Of a stretch of 17,853 nt of DNA, positions 7,151 through 14,952 are shown in pieces. Where the stretch lies: NCBI GenBank assembly GCA_002381945.1, contig DFXY01000023.1, positions 1 to 17,853 on the forward strand. Direction: 5' to 3'. Below the pieces are notes generated by a model. It was not told the origin of the DNA. It made no database searches and was given only the letters and a program-made list of their open reading frames with translations. The stretch's first letter is position 1, and each line of letters begins with the position of its first letter. This stretch comes from Bacteriovoracaceae bacterium UBA4096. Its GTDB lineage: Bacteria > Bdellovibrionota > Bacteriovoracia > Bacteriovoracales > Bacteriovoracaceae. The translations under genes were made by a program, and so were the position numbers.

Positions 7151-7180
7151 TTCCAGTGGGTGCCAATAACCCCACTGGAA
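7151..7180 (+). terminator. Strong hairpin downstream of the YiiX-like gene
   Basis: TTCCAGTGGG (7151-7160) and CCCACTGGAA (7171-7180) form a perfect 10-bp stem with a 10-base loop, starting 9 bases after the stop codon. It is followed by TAATCAAG and has no T-tract, so it may be a weak intrinsic terminator or a 3'-end stabilising hairpin. Confidence 0.6.
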
Positions 7181-7214
7181 TAATCAAGATAACACTGATT
7201 GGCAGGCCCCAACG

Positions 7215-7235
7215 TTCCATTTTCAAGCTATGGAA
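7215..7235. promoter_or_regulatory. Inverted repeat upstream of the desaturase gene
   Basis: TTCCAT (7215-7220) and ATGGAA (7230-7235) form a 6-bp inverted repeat with a 9-base spacer. It lies in the 204-base gap before the desaturase, about 110 bases ahead of the start codon. Nothing else stands out in that gap apart from the hairpin at 7151. It could be an operator; the evidence is weak. Confidence 0.25.
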
Positions 7236-7345
7236 TTGTATTGATTCGTCAAAATCTTACTGGTTTATTACCATAAATAATGTGCAAAACAGTTCACTTT
7301 AGGCTTAAAATTCCATTAATCATTAAGACTTCTGTAGGTGAATCA

Positions 7346-8485
7346 ATGGTCTCCAAATATTCTTTTAAAAATATCGATATCGTAAACTTTCTATTCCTCT
7401 TCTTAACTCCCGTGGCCGCAGTTGTGACTACATATTATTGGGTTAAAGTGGATGGCTTTCATTATGGCCAGGTTCTCTTAGGGTTGGGCTTTTATTTATT
7501 AACTGGAATTTCAATTACCGCCGGCTATCACCGCTTATTCGCCCATAAGGCCTATGATGCTCATCCCTTAATTAAATTTTTATTTCTTATCTTTGGTGCA
7601 GCTTCTTTTGAAAATAGTGCCTTGAAATGGTGTAGTGATCATCGCCTTCATCACTATAAAGTTGATACCAATGAAGATCCATATAACATTAATGAAGGCT
7701 TCTTCTATGCTCACATGGGTTGGGTTCTTTTAAAAAAGAACGGCACGGTTAATGAAAGATTCGCCAAGGACTTTAGACAAGACAAGCTGACTCTATGGCA
7801 GCACAAGTACTATCTTCCTATTGCTGTGTTCTTTGGTATGGTCCTTCCCACTTTTATAGGCGGCTACTTTCTTGGTTCCTATTTAGGTGGGCTGGCGTTG
7901 GGTGTATTTGCCAGAATTGTGATGACCCATCATTGTACCTTTTTTATCAATTCACTTTGTCACTTTATGGGCTCAACTCCTTATACAGATACCAATACTG
8001 CCAAGGACAGCTGGATTATGGCCCTACTTACCTTTGGAGAGGGATATCATAACTTCCATCATTATTTCCAAACTGATTATAGAAATGGCATTCGATGGTT
8101 CCATTTTGATCCTACCAAGTGGATGATTAAAAGCTTGAGCTTTACTGGACTGGCATTCAAATTGAAATTGACTCCTCAGGAGAAAATTCTGGCAGCGAGA
8201 ATGCAGATGAAAGTTAAAGAGCTTAAAAATAAGTTTGAACTTCCAGAGATGGTTTTAGTAGAAGTCGAGAAGCTTCGGGCCCAGGTACTTGAGGCCATGA
8301 ATAAAATGCACAGTTTGAAAGAAGATTATAAGTTTAATAAAGACAAGATGTGTTCAATGGCCATGAAAGAAGTTAATGAAAAGATAGACTCAGCTAAGGA
8401 AGAATTTGAACACTGCATGGAGCAATGGGAGTATCTGGTTAAGAACTATTCTTTGCTTCAAGCTGAAGTAGGGATAAGAAATTAA
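7346..8485 (+). CDS. Delta-9-type acyl (stearoyl-CoA-like) desaturase
   Basis: A 379-residue integral membrane desaturase of the SCD/OLE1 type. The di-iron histidine boxes are YHRLFAH (His62, His67), DHRLHH (His99, His102, His103) and GYHNFHH (His235, His238, His239). The additional NSxxH motif of this family is NSLCHFMG, with His206. Hydrophobic spans at about 12-31, 43-60, 76-90, 156-175 and 180-195 fit the four-helix core with re-entrant segments. It would introduce a cis double bond into saturated acyl chains to adjust membrane fluidity. ATG 7346 is preferred over an in-frame ATG at 7280 because AGGTGA sits just before it. After residue 275 there is a charged, helix-forming extension of about 100 residues that is not part of the catalytic domain. 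Confidence 0.92.
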   Translation: MVSKYSFKNIDIVNFLFLFLTPVAAVVTTYYWVKVDGFHYGQVLLGLGFYLLTGISITAGYHRLFAHKAYDAHPLIKFLFLIFGAASFENSALKWCSDHRLHHYKVDTNEDPYNINEGFFYAHMGWVLLKKNGTVNERFAKDFRQDKLTLWQHKYYLPIAVFFGMVLPTFIGGYFLGSYLGGLALGVFARIVMTHHCTFFINSLCHFMGSTPYTDTNTAKDSWIMALLTFGEGYHNFHHYFQTDYRNGIRWFHFDPTKWMIKSLSFTGLAFKLKLTPQEKILAARMQMKVKELKNKFELPEMVLVEVEKLRAQVLEAMNKMHSLKEDYKFNKDKMCSMAMKEVNEKIDSAKEEFEHCMEQWEYLVKNYSLLQAEVGIRN

Positions 8486-8494
8486 TACCGGAAA

Positions 8495-8510
8495 CATGAT
8501 AAATATCATG
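8495..8510. promoter_or_regulatory. Perfect palindrome CATGATA-AA-TATCATG
   Basis: A 7-bp perfect inverted repeat with a two-base centre, 10 bases after the desaturase stop and 55 bases before the lipoprotein start. It is too AT-rich and too tight at the centre for a terminator hairpin and has no T-tract after it. A protein-binding site is more likely, though it is unassigned. Confidence 0.35.
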
Positions 8511-8565
8511 ATCAACCGTTTGTCTGGGTGATAGAGTGTTCTTATTAATTAACAAGGACCAATTA

Positions 8566-9024
8566 ATGAAAACATTCTCTCTCATCTTTATTCTCGCAGT
8601 AGCTATGAGTTGCTCTTCTAAACAAGCAACCCAACAAAAAATTGATGAAAAAGTAGCACAGGAAAGTGTTACCGACGGTAGAAGCCTCTTCTTTAATATT
8701 CAGGAAGTTATTCAAAACTCAAAGACACTTAATGATCAACAGAAGAAACAACTCAATGGAATTTTGACTGACATCAGTCAAAAGAATAAGAAGCTCATGA
8801 GTGAGTCTTTTAAGTTGCGCTCTGTGCTCATTAAGGAACTTATTTCAGGTCAGGTTGATCGCAAACAAGTTAAGATGTTGAAGAAGAACATCAGAAAACT
8901 TGAAAATGAAAGACAGAAAAACTCGTTATCTGCAATTGACCAGATTTCGAGTGTTGTTTCAAAAGATCCTGAACGTGAAAAAATTATGCAAGAAATGATC
9001 AATATCGACAGAATTAATCACTAA
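8566..9024 (+). CDS. Small helical lipoprotein
   Basis: A 152-residue protein. A lipoprotein signal (MKT, hydrophobic LIFILAV, then AMSC) predicts lipidation on Cys16 and anchoring to a membrane. The mature part is almost entirely helical and highly charged: LNDQQKKQLNGILTDI, then a Lys-rich stretch, then RKLENERQKN. It contains no further cysteine. The pattern of a helix with LxxxQ-like spacing followed by long amphipathic helices recalls periplasmic Spy/LTxxQ-type chaperones, but the match is only one of style and I do not assign it. ATG 8566 is preferred over an ATG at 8536 because AAGGA (8554-8558) lies seven bases before it and the lipoprotein signal starts there. It shares a hairpin terminator with the convergent gene. 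Confidence 0.78.
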   Translation: MKTFSLIFILAVAMSCSSKQATQQKIDEKVAQESVTDGRSLFFNIQEVIQNSKTLNDQQKKQLNGILTDISQKNKKLMSESFKLRSVLIKELISGQVDRKQVKMLKKNIRKLENERQKNSLSAIDQISSVVSKDPEREKIMQEMINIDRINH

Positions 9025-9031
9025 GATTTGA

Positions 9032-9068
9032 CTATGGGGGAAGGCCTGATTTAGGTCTTCCCCCGTAG
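9032..9068. terminator. Strong hairpin between convergent genes, likely bidirectional terminator
   Basis: GGGGGAAGGCCT (9036-9047) pairs with AGGTCTTCCCCC (9053-9064) around a 5-base loop, with one G-T pair. The stem extends outward through CTAT and GTAG to 16 bp. On the plus strand ATCTTTTAATT follows. It sits between the lipoprotein stop (9024) and the end of the minus-strand gene (9074) and can serve both. Confidence 0.8.
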
Positions 9069-9073
9069 ATCTT

Positions 9074-9736
9074 TTAATTAAAATCCACGTAACCATTTCC
9101 TAGAGATAAGTGTGACGACCCTTTCTTGGCCTGTACATAATAAAATAGTTTTGAAGCATTTTCTGAATTGACTGGATAAATACTTGCTGAAGTAAGTAGC
9201 TGATCTGGATTGATCATTAAGACATCATTTTGGAGCTCAATAGTTGTATCCAGATAGAGGTAGCCAGAGAAGGGTGTTAAATAGACCTGGACTGCTTCAT
9301 AACCTGCCGGCGCTACAACCGGAAGGGTAAGGGGAGAATTTTTTAAACTCATACTTGCATAGATCTTCTTGGGGCCAATAAAATTCTCAATTGAAAGATC
9401 GCACTCGGTGCCTGGAACAGAATGGGTTGCTGTCGCAAAGATCTTCTCTTTAATTACCTTCTTCCAGTTCGAATCTTTTTGAGAAATTGTAAAAGTCATT
9501 TCTCCTAACTCAAAACCTGCGGTCGTAGTGCAAGTTAAGTCATTATCATCTCGCTCAATAGAAGTTGTAACTTTACTAAGAGAAGGAGTTTCTTTTGATT
9601 TTAGAGTAACGTCTATAACGTATTCACCAGCATCAAGTTTCCCATAGAGTTTAGTTAAGTTTAACTTCGCTGATTGCTCAAAGGCGAAGGCATTAAGAGA
9701 TAAGCCGAAAAGCGTGAGTGTCGTAAGGAATTTCAT
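9074..9736 (-). CDS. Secreted protein of unknown function
   Basis: A 220-residue protein with a signal peptide (MKFLTTLTLFGLSLNAFA, cleavage after about residue 18). The mature part is rich in Thr, Ser, Val and Tyr with regularly alternating hydrophobic residues, suggesting an all-beta fold. It has two cysteines (LTCTT near residue 69 and ECDLS near 112) that could form one disulfide. I recognise no family. TGGAGA lies eight bases before ATG 9736 on the minus strand. The gene is divergent from the cupin-like gene with a spacer of about 46 bases and converges on the lipoprotein gene through the shared hairpin at 9032-9068. Confidence 0.8.
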   Translation of the reverse strand: MKFLTTLTLFGLSLNAFAFEQSAKLNLTKLYGKLDAGEYVIDVTLKSKETPSLSKVTTSIERDDNDLTCTTTAGFELGEMTFTISQKDSNWKKVIKEKIFATATHSVPGTECDLSIENFIGPKKIYASMSLKNSPLTLPVVAPAGYEAVQVYLTPFSGYLYLDTTIELQNDVLMINPDQLLTSASIYPVNSENASKLFYYVQAKKGSSHLSLGNGYVDFN

Positions 9737-9782
9737 AACATGTCTCCAGTTAAATATTGTTCAGGCTTTATTCCATCTGCCT

Positions 9783-10709
9783 ATGGTTTCTTCAAGTCAG
9801 GTTAAAGTGAGTTTTGTTAAGAATTGGTATAGGAAATATCCAGATAGTGCTACACTTAAACTCATGGATAAACTCACTCAAATAGCAAGGCAACTAACCC
9901 GTAAAGGGGATCTTCATTTAAACCAACACGGAGTAAAATTCTTTCACGAAAAAGCACGAAACTTGTTAGAGCAAGCTCGTCTTCATGAAATTTACGACTA
10001 TCAAAAGCTCATAGAAAGTTCACTTTCTAAAAATTTTTTACATGAACAAAATTTCAAGTATCTTGAGTTTAGTGATCTTCCGATAACCATTGCTCGTGGA
10101 GAACATTGTTTTATCGATATTTATTTTTGGCGGCGAAGGCCAACAGTTATTCATAACCACCATTTTGCAGGGGCCTTCCAATGCCTTTCAGGCAATAACG
10201 TTGATCTTGAATTTTCTTTTACCGAAAAAAAGAAAATTGGGCGTTTCCACGCCTTGGGTGAACTGAAGCTTCTGCAGGAGCGGCAATTAAAGCAAGGTGA
10301 AGTGGTAGAAATTGCTGAACTTGGGGAGTTTATTCATCAGAATCATCATCAGGCAGAACTCACAGTAAATCTCTGCTTTAGGACTCATGAGTTTAAAAAG
10401 CATAATCTTTCTAATTATCTATTCACCGGTCTACGTTATGAAAAAGAACCAAAGTTAATTGCTCGAGTGAACCGTCTCTTGCGCTTTATTGACCTTGAAG
10501 CTTTTGACTTTAAAAAAGTGGATATCTCTCTGGATGAGGCCATCCATCTGATCATACAAACTCATTACTCCGGCTCATGCCACCCTCGACTTCTGCAGCT
10601 TAGAAGGTATTTAGATAAGATGATCAAAGAGGAGAGCGATCTCTCCCTATCCAAGCTTCTAAAAGGTCATGATCAGAAGTTTGATAGGATTGAAAGCAGT
10701 TATGAATGA
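9783..10709 (+). CDS. Cupin-like (RmlC-fold) protein of unknown function
   Basis: A 308-residue protein without a signal peptide, so probably cytoplasmic. The centre looks like a cupin barrel. IHNHHFAGAFQCLSG (123-137) resembles the first cupin motif, with His124, His126 and His127 as possible metal ligands, and FIHQNHHQAELTVNLCFRTH (183-202) resembles the second, with His185, His188 and His189. GEVVEIAELGEF lies between as a barrel strand. Helical segments flank the barrel on both sides (about 20-95 and 225-300). Cysteine-dioxygenase-like enzymes use this histidine arrangement, but no reaction can be assigned. The start is uncertain. ATG 9783 has no good Shine-Dalgarno sequence. A GTG at 9714 would extend the frame into the divergent gene, and a GTG eight codons downstream has a weak AGG before it. 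Confidence 0.7.
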   Translation: MVSSSQVKVSFVKNWYRKYPDSATLKLMDKLTQIARQLTRKGDLHLNQHGVKFFHEKARNLLEQARLHEIYDYQKLIESSLSKNFLHEQNFKYLEFSDLPITIARGEHCFIDIYFWRRRPTVIHNHHFAGAFQCLSGNNVDLEFSFTEKKKIGRFHALGELKLLQERQLKQGEVVEIAELGEFIHQNHHQAELTVNLCFRTHEFKKHNLSNYLFTGLRYEKEPKLIARVNRLLRFIDLEAFDFKKVDISLDEAIHLIIQTHYSGSCHPRLLQLRRYLDKMIKEESDLSLSKLLKGHDQKFDRIESSYE

Positions 10710-10788
10710 TTGTCCCTGATACCTATAGCTTGTCTTTACTGGATTAATATACTCCGAAAAGCCACTGGCACAAAAAGCTGTCATACTG

Positions 10789-10805
10789 GCTTAAGCTCCT
10801 TAAGG
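10789..10805. repeat. Tandem palindromes GCTTAAGC and CCTTAAGG
   Basis: Two perfect 8-bp palindromes, GCTTAAGC (10789-10796) and CCTTAAGG (10798-10805), lie one base apart in the 202-base gap upstream of the fibre gene. They share the core CTTAAG. The gap must hold the fibre promoter, but I find no convincing -35/-10 or -24/-12 pair in it. A regulator-binding role is possible. Confidence 0.3.
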
Positions 10806-10911
10806 GACCATACGATAAGTATTTGTGATTAGGAACATTCTGGTGTTTTTTAAGAATTCACTTAAAATGTATTAAAAGTTACTTAATCAAACCTTTAATC
10901 ATTAGGCACAA

Positions 10912-13900
10912 ATGAGGATTGGCATACTTTTCATTTTTATTTTGATGACTGTGATGGTTCCTCATGAAGAAGCCGCTGCTAGTAATTCCTTAAGTTATTC
11001 TGGTCGATTAGTTAATAGTAATGGCTCTCCAGTAAATGGACCGGTGAATTTAAAATTTGAATTGGCCTATACCAGTCCAACTGGTGTGGGAGCTACTTTA
11101 TGTCAGCAAAATATCCCTAGTGTTGCTTTAAGTAATGGTGTTTTCCATGTTCGTTTAGATCCAGACTGTTCGCCATCTACATTAACCAATGTTCTGGCAA
11201 TGGCACCGTCAAATGAATCTGTGGTTATTCGAGTGACTGATACGACTGCGGGGAAAGCTTATTCATTTCAGGCACTCCATTCGGTACCATTTGCCAATTA
11301 TTCTCAGATGACCAAACAAATCACTCAAATGGGTGCTACCAGCGGTCAGGTGCTGGCCTGGGATGGCTCTCAGTGGACACCAAGAGACGAGGCCGGAACT
11401 GGTAATGGTTCTGTTACTTCAGTGGGGACAGGAGCTGGATTAACCGGAGGTCCAATTACAGTTAATGGAACGATATCTATTGCCACAGGCGGGATAACCA
11501 ATCTCATGCTGGCAGGAGGAATTGATCCGGGAAAATTAGCTGGTACCAGAGATGCTTCTCATTACCTCAAGGGTGATAATACCTGGGGTGTTTTTTCAAA
11601 TAATGTTCTGGCAACCATCTTGAATGGTTATGCACCGGTGGTTGGCTCTGATATCAGTGCTACCGACTCGGTAATGCAGGCATTTGCAAAGCTTCAAGGG
11701 CAGACAAGTGCACTCGACTCGGGTAAGTTGGACATAACAGGCGGAACGCTTTTCTTGGGAACAATCAATGGTGTTCCAGATCCTACTGCTGATGATCAGA
11801 TTGTAAATAAACTCTACGTTGATAATGCTGTCGGTGGGGTCAACGCTTCTCAGTGGACCAATTCCGGGACAGACATTTATTTTAACAGTGGTAAGGTTGG
11901 TATTGGCACAAGTGCGCCAACCGAGAAATTAGATGTCATTGGGAATATTGCCGTCACTGGAAAAGTTCGGTATCAATCAAACAGCTTAAACTATATAGAA
12001 CTCAGAGCTCCAGATAATGTTCTGGCAAATCTGGTGTTTCAATTACCTGGTACTGCCGGTACTTCCGGGCAAGCTCTGGTAAATGACGGCACCGGAAAAC
12101 TTATCTGGGGATCAGTCGCTACCAGTTCAAGCAGCGTCGGTGGTGATTTGGGCGGTACGATTGATAATGCTCAAATTAATTCCAGTGCCGTAGGAAGTGC
12201 TGAGATTGCTGATGGTTCTATTGTTAATGCTGACATTGCAACTAGTGCCGCCATTGAGCAATCAAAAATTCAGGGCCTCACCACAGCTCTTGATGGCAAG
12301 GAAGATGACATTACTGCTGGTACAACTTCTCAGTATTGGCGTGGTGATAAAAATTGGGCCACACTTGATACTTTAGTTGTTCCAGAAAATGTGAACCTTT
12401 ATTTCACTAATGCCCGCGCCCGTGGTGCCATTTCCGGGACGACACCTTTAAATTATAATGCAACGACTGGAGTTTTGAGTCTTGGAACAGTACCAACTAC
12501 TCTTGGTGGTACCGGACTTACTGCATCTGGCACTTCTGGTAATCTTTTAAAATCTGATGGCACAATCTGGATTAGCTGGACGCCGGATTATCTATCGGCG
12601 GAAGCTGATACTCTGCAAACAGTAACTGATCGAGGTGCTACGACTACCAATGCAGTTACTTTTTCTGGAGTGGTAAATTTCCCTGGAACAGGTATTTGGA
12701 ACGCAACTGGGAAAGTTGGTATTGGGACAAGTACTCCTCGTTCAAAATTAGAAGTTGTAGGCGGTCTGCAAATCGGTGCAGATGCCGTTGTCTGTGACGC
12801 CACTAAGAGCGGTACTCTTCGTTATAATGCCTCCAGCATCGAGTTTTGTAACGGGACCCTTTGGCAGGCCTTCGGAGTCTCCGGAGCAGGTATTACCAAT
12901 ATCAATGGTTCAACCGTTGGTTCACAAACTTTTGCAAGTCCAGGAACAACAGGTGTGGCCCCAGCGTGGTCAACTAATGCCGCCACAGGTGTTCATACTT
13001 TGAATATCCCTTATGCCAGTGCCGCAGGAGTCACGGCCGGTTTACTCAGTAAAACTGATTATGATGCCTTCAATGCCAAGCTTGGTACTGCCAGCTCTTT
13101 TTCCGGAGATGTCAGTGGAACCTATAATGCCACTAGTGTGGATAGGATTAAGGGAACGGCAGTGGCCATCACCACTTTGACCTCGCAAAACTTTTTAAAA
13201 TTCAATGGCACAAATTGGATCAACTCCATGCTGGCCGCAACTGATATTCCTTCGCTGGATGCTGGGAAAATAACTACCGGTGTTCTTCCTGTGGCAAGAG
13301 GGGGAACAAATACCTCTTCATTAACAGGAAACCGAATCATGGTTTCAAGCACCACTGCTATTGGTGAAGCTGCGGCCTTAACCAATGGACAACTCTTAAT
13401 TGGTTCAACTGGTGCCGCTCCAGTTGCGGCAAATCTTACTGCTGGAACAGGTGTTACTATTTCTAACACTGCTGGCGGAATATCCATCTCTGCAACTGGT
13501 ACTGGTGGTACCGTCACTAGTGTCAGTGGAACCGCACCCATCAGCGTTGCCACAGGGACTACCACTCCGGTAATTTCAATCAGTCAGTCGAGTGGTACTA
13601 CCAATGGGTTCTTAAGTTCAGCGGACTGGACAACATTTAATAACAAACAAGCGGCCGACACGGATCTGGCCGCCCTGGCCAGTAATACCGGTACAGGAGT
13701 GCTTGTCAGAACAGGTGATGGTACTGTTGCCAACCGAACTGTTCTGGGAACAGCGAATAGAATAAGTGTCACCAATGGAAGTGGAGTTGCGGGAGATCCC
13801 GCTATTGATATTTCTACGAGTTTACTTCCTTCTCCACTTGTCGGGGATGCGGGAAAATTTTTAAAGGCCAGTGGAGCGAACACTTCTGCATGGCAGGCCC

Positions 13901-14952
13901 TTACTTCTGGAGAAATAACGACGGCTTTAGGATTCACTCCAGTCAATAAGGCCGGTGACTCAATTCCTTCAGGGGTTTTTGATTTCAACACAAGTTCAGT
14001 GGTGAGAGTGCTCAATCCAATTGGTGTTACAGATGTGGCCAACAAACAATATGTGGATGCTCAGGTCTCAGGAGCTTCTAACCAATGGGCCCAGAGTTCA
14101 GGGAATGTTCATCGCTTAACAGGGAACGTTGGGATTGGGACAACTACACCGACAGCAGGCCTTCATGTTGTTGGTAAAACATCGACTGATAATTTCTTAG
14201 GTTTATTTGCAGAAAGTGGTATTACTCCTGAGAATTCATCAACAGCTCCGAATTCTGGACACATGGTTTCAGTACAAGGGAGTGGAGCGACTTTTTTTAT
14301 GGGTCGAGATGTAACAAATGATATTGAATTTGTATTTGGAACATCAATACTTGGAACTACATTTGTAGGTTCAATGACTCCTCACGATTTTCAATTAAGA
14401 ACAAATAATACGACCAGACTTTCTATCCAGCAGGCAACCGGTAATGTTGGTATCGGAACCGTTACTCCCACTGAAATGCTTCACGTCAACGGTAAAGTAC
14501 TTGCCGTTTCCTATGAATATACTTCTGATGAACGCTTAAAGAAAAACATAACCACTATTCCTTACGCCTTAGAGACTGTGAACCAATTAAATGGTGTGAC
14601 TTTTGATTGGCGAGTCGATGAGTTCCCTGAACGTAATATGCCTAAAGAGCGCACTTACGGATTTATTGCCCAGGAAGTGGAAAAGCATGTCCCGGAACTG
14701 GTTTCTACCGGTGGAGATGGGTTCAAATCGGTTCAATATGGAAACATTACGGCCTTGTTAGTTGAAGCGGTCAAAGAATTATTCTCTGATTCAAAGGAAA
14801 CAAAAGAAAAACAAAAAGAACTTGAGCGCCAGATCGCTTCACTTGAGTTTCAGAATAAAAAACTTCAGATTGAAATGGAAGCTGTGAAGAAACAGCATGC
14901 CAAAGATATGGAAGAAATTAAAAATTCTATTAAGCAATTGCAAAACAAATGA
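10912..14952 (+). CDS. Secreted fibre adhesin with S74 intramolecular chaperone
   Basis: A 1346-residue protein with a signal peptide (residues 1 to about 23). An N-terminal domain follows, starting LSYSGRLVNSNGSPVNGPV (27-45). The long shaft, about 160-1195, is rich in Gly, Thr, Ser, Ala and Asn, as in trimeric phage tail fibres. It carries four copies of a GxVGIGTxxPxxxLxVxG module (327, 600, 1071, 1177) and other recurring pieces such as VTSV and GxLLxSDGxxW. The end is a peptidase S74 chaperone: SDERLKKNI with Ser1205 and Lys1210 five residues on, the known Ser-Lys dyad spacing, then YGFIAQEVEKHVPELV (1249-1264), VQYGNITALLVEAVKEL and a coiled coil (about 1290-1346). Self-cleavage before Ser1205 would release about 142 residues after trimer folding. 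The architecture recalls the Bdellovibrio mosaic adhesive trimers that bind prey. The start has only a weak AGG before ATG. It overlaps the next gene by ATGA. Confidence 0.9.
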   Translation: MRIGILFIFILMTVMVPHEEAAASNSLSYSGRLVNSNGSPVNGPVNLKFELAYTSPTGVGATLCQQNIPSVALSNGVFHVRLDPDCSPSTLTNVLAMAPSNESVVIRVTDTTAGKAYSFQALHSVPFANYSQMTKQITQMGATSGQVLAWDGSQWTPRDEAGTGNGSVTSVGTGAGLTGGPITVNGTISIATGGITNLMLAGGIDPGKLAGTRDASHYLKGDNTWGVFSNNVLATILNGYAPVVGSDISATDSVMQAFAKLQGQTSALDSGKLDITGGTLFLGTINGVPDPTADDQIVNKLYVDNAVGGVNASQWTNSGTDIYFNSGKVGIGTSAPTEKLDVIGNIAVTGKVRYQSNSLNYIELRAPDNVLANLVFQLPGTAGTSGQALVNDGTGKLIWGSVATSSSSVGGDLGGTIDNAQINSSAVGSAEIADGSIVNADIATSAAIEQSKIQGLTTALDGKEDDITAGTTSQYWRGDKNWATLDTLVVPENVNLYFTNARARGAISGTTPLNYNATTGVLSLGTVPTTLGGTGLTASGTSGNLLKSDGTIWISWTPDYLSAEADTLQTVTDRGATTTNAVTFSGVVNFPGTGIWNATGKVGIGTSTPRSKLEVVGGLQIGADAVVCDATKSGTLRYNASSIEFCNGTLWQAFGVSGAGITNINGSTVGSQTFASPGTTGVAPAWSTNAATGVHTLNIPYASAAGVTAGLLSKTDYDAFNAKLGTASSFSGDVSGTYNATSVDRIKGTAVAITTLTSQNFLKFNGTNWINSMLAATDIPSLDAGKITTGVLPVARGGTNTSSLTGNRIMVSSTTAIGEAAALTNGQLLIGSTGAAPVAANLTAGTGVTISNTAGGISISATGTGGTVTSVSGTAPISVATGTTTPVISISQSSGTTNGFLSSADWTTFNNKQAADTDLAALASNTGTGVLVRTGDGTVANRTVLGTANRISVTNGSGVAGDPAIDISTSLLPSPLVGDAGKFLKASGANTSAWQALTSGEITTALGFTPVNKAGDSIPSGVFDFNTSSVVRVLNPIGVTDVANKQYVDAQVSGASNQWAQSSGNVHRLTGNVGIGTTTPTAGLHVVGKTSTDNFLGLFAESGITPENSSTAPNSGHMVSVQGSGATFFMGRDVTNDIEFVFGTSILGTTFVGSMTPHDFQLRTNNTTRLSIQQATGNVGIGTVTPTEMLHVNGKVLAVSYEYTSDERLKKNITTIPYALETVNQLNGVTFDWRVDEFPERNMPKERTYGFIAQEVEKHVPELVSTGGDGFKSVQYGNITALLVEAVKELFSDSKETKEKQKELERQIASLEFQNKKLQIEMEAVKKQHAKDMEEIKNSIKQLQNK
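11890..14493 (+). repeat. Four coding repeats of the GIGT shaft module
   Basis: The module GxVGIGTxxPxxxLxVxG occurs at 11890-11943, 12709-12762, 14122-14175 and 14440-14493. The copies are diverged at the DNA level. Gaps are irregular: about 765, 1360 and 264 bases. They mark joints in the fibre shaft. Confidence 0.85.

Noticed and set aside
10766..10778. TGGCAC followed by GC in the gap before the fibre gene, resembling a sigma-54 promoter
   Set aside because: The GG and GC are 8 bases apart and 10 are needed, and the TT before GC is missing.
12588..14045. Three long minus-strand open frames (12588-12803, 13122-13565, 13584-14045) inside the fibre gene
   Set aside because: They are antisense to low-complexity Gly/Thr/Ala codons, translate to Val/Pro/Ala-rich sequence, and have no start signals.
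11890..14493. Repeated GIGT-coding units as a possible CRISPR or DNA-level tandem array
   Set aside because: Spacing is irregular, the copies are diverged in DNA, and they keep frame within one long gene. They are protein modules.
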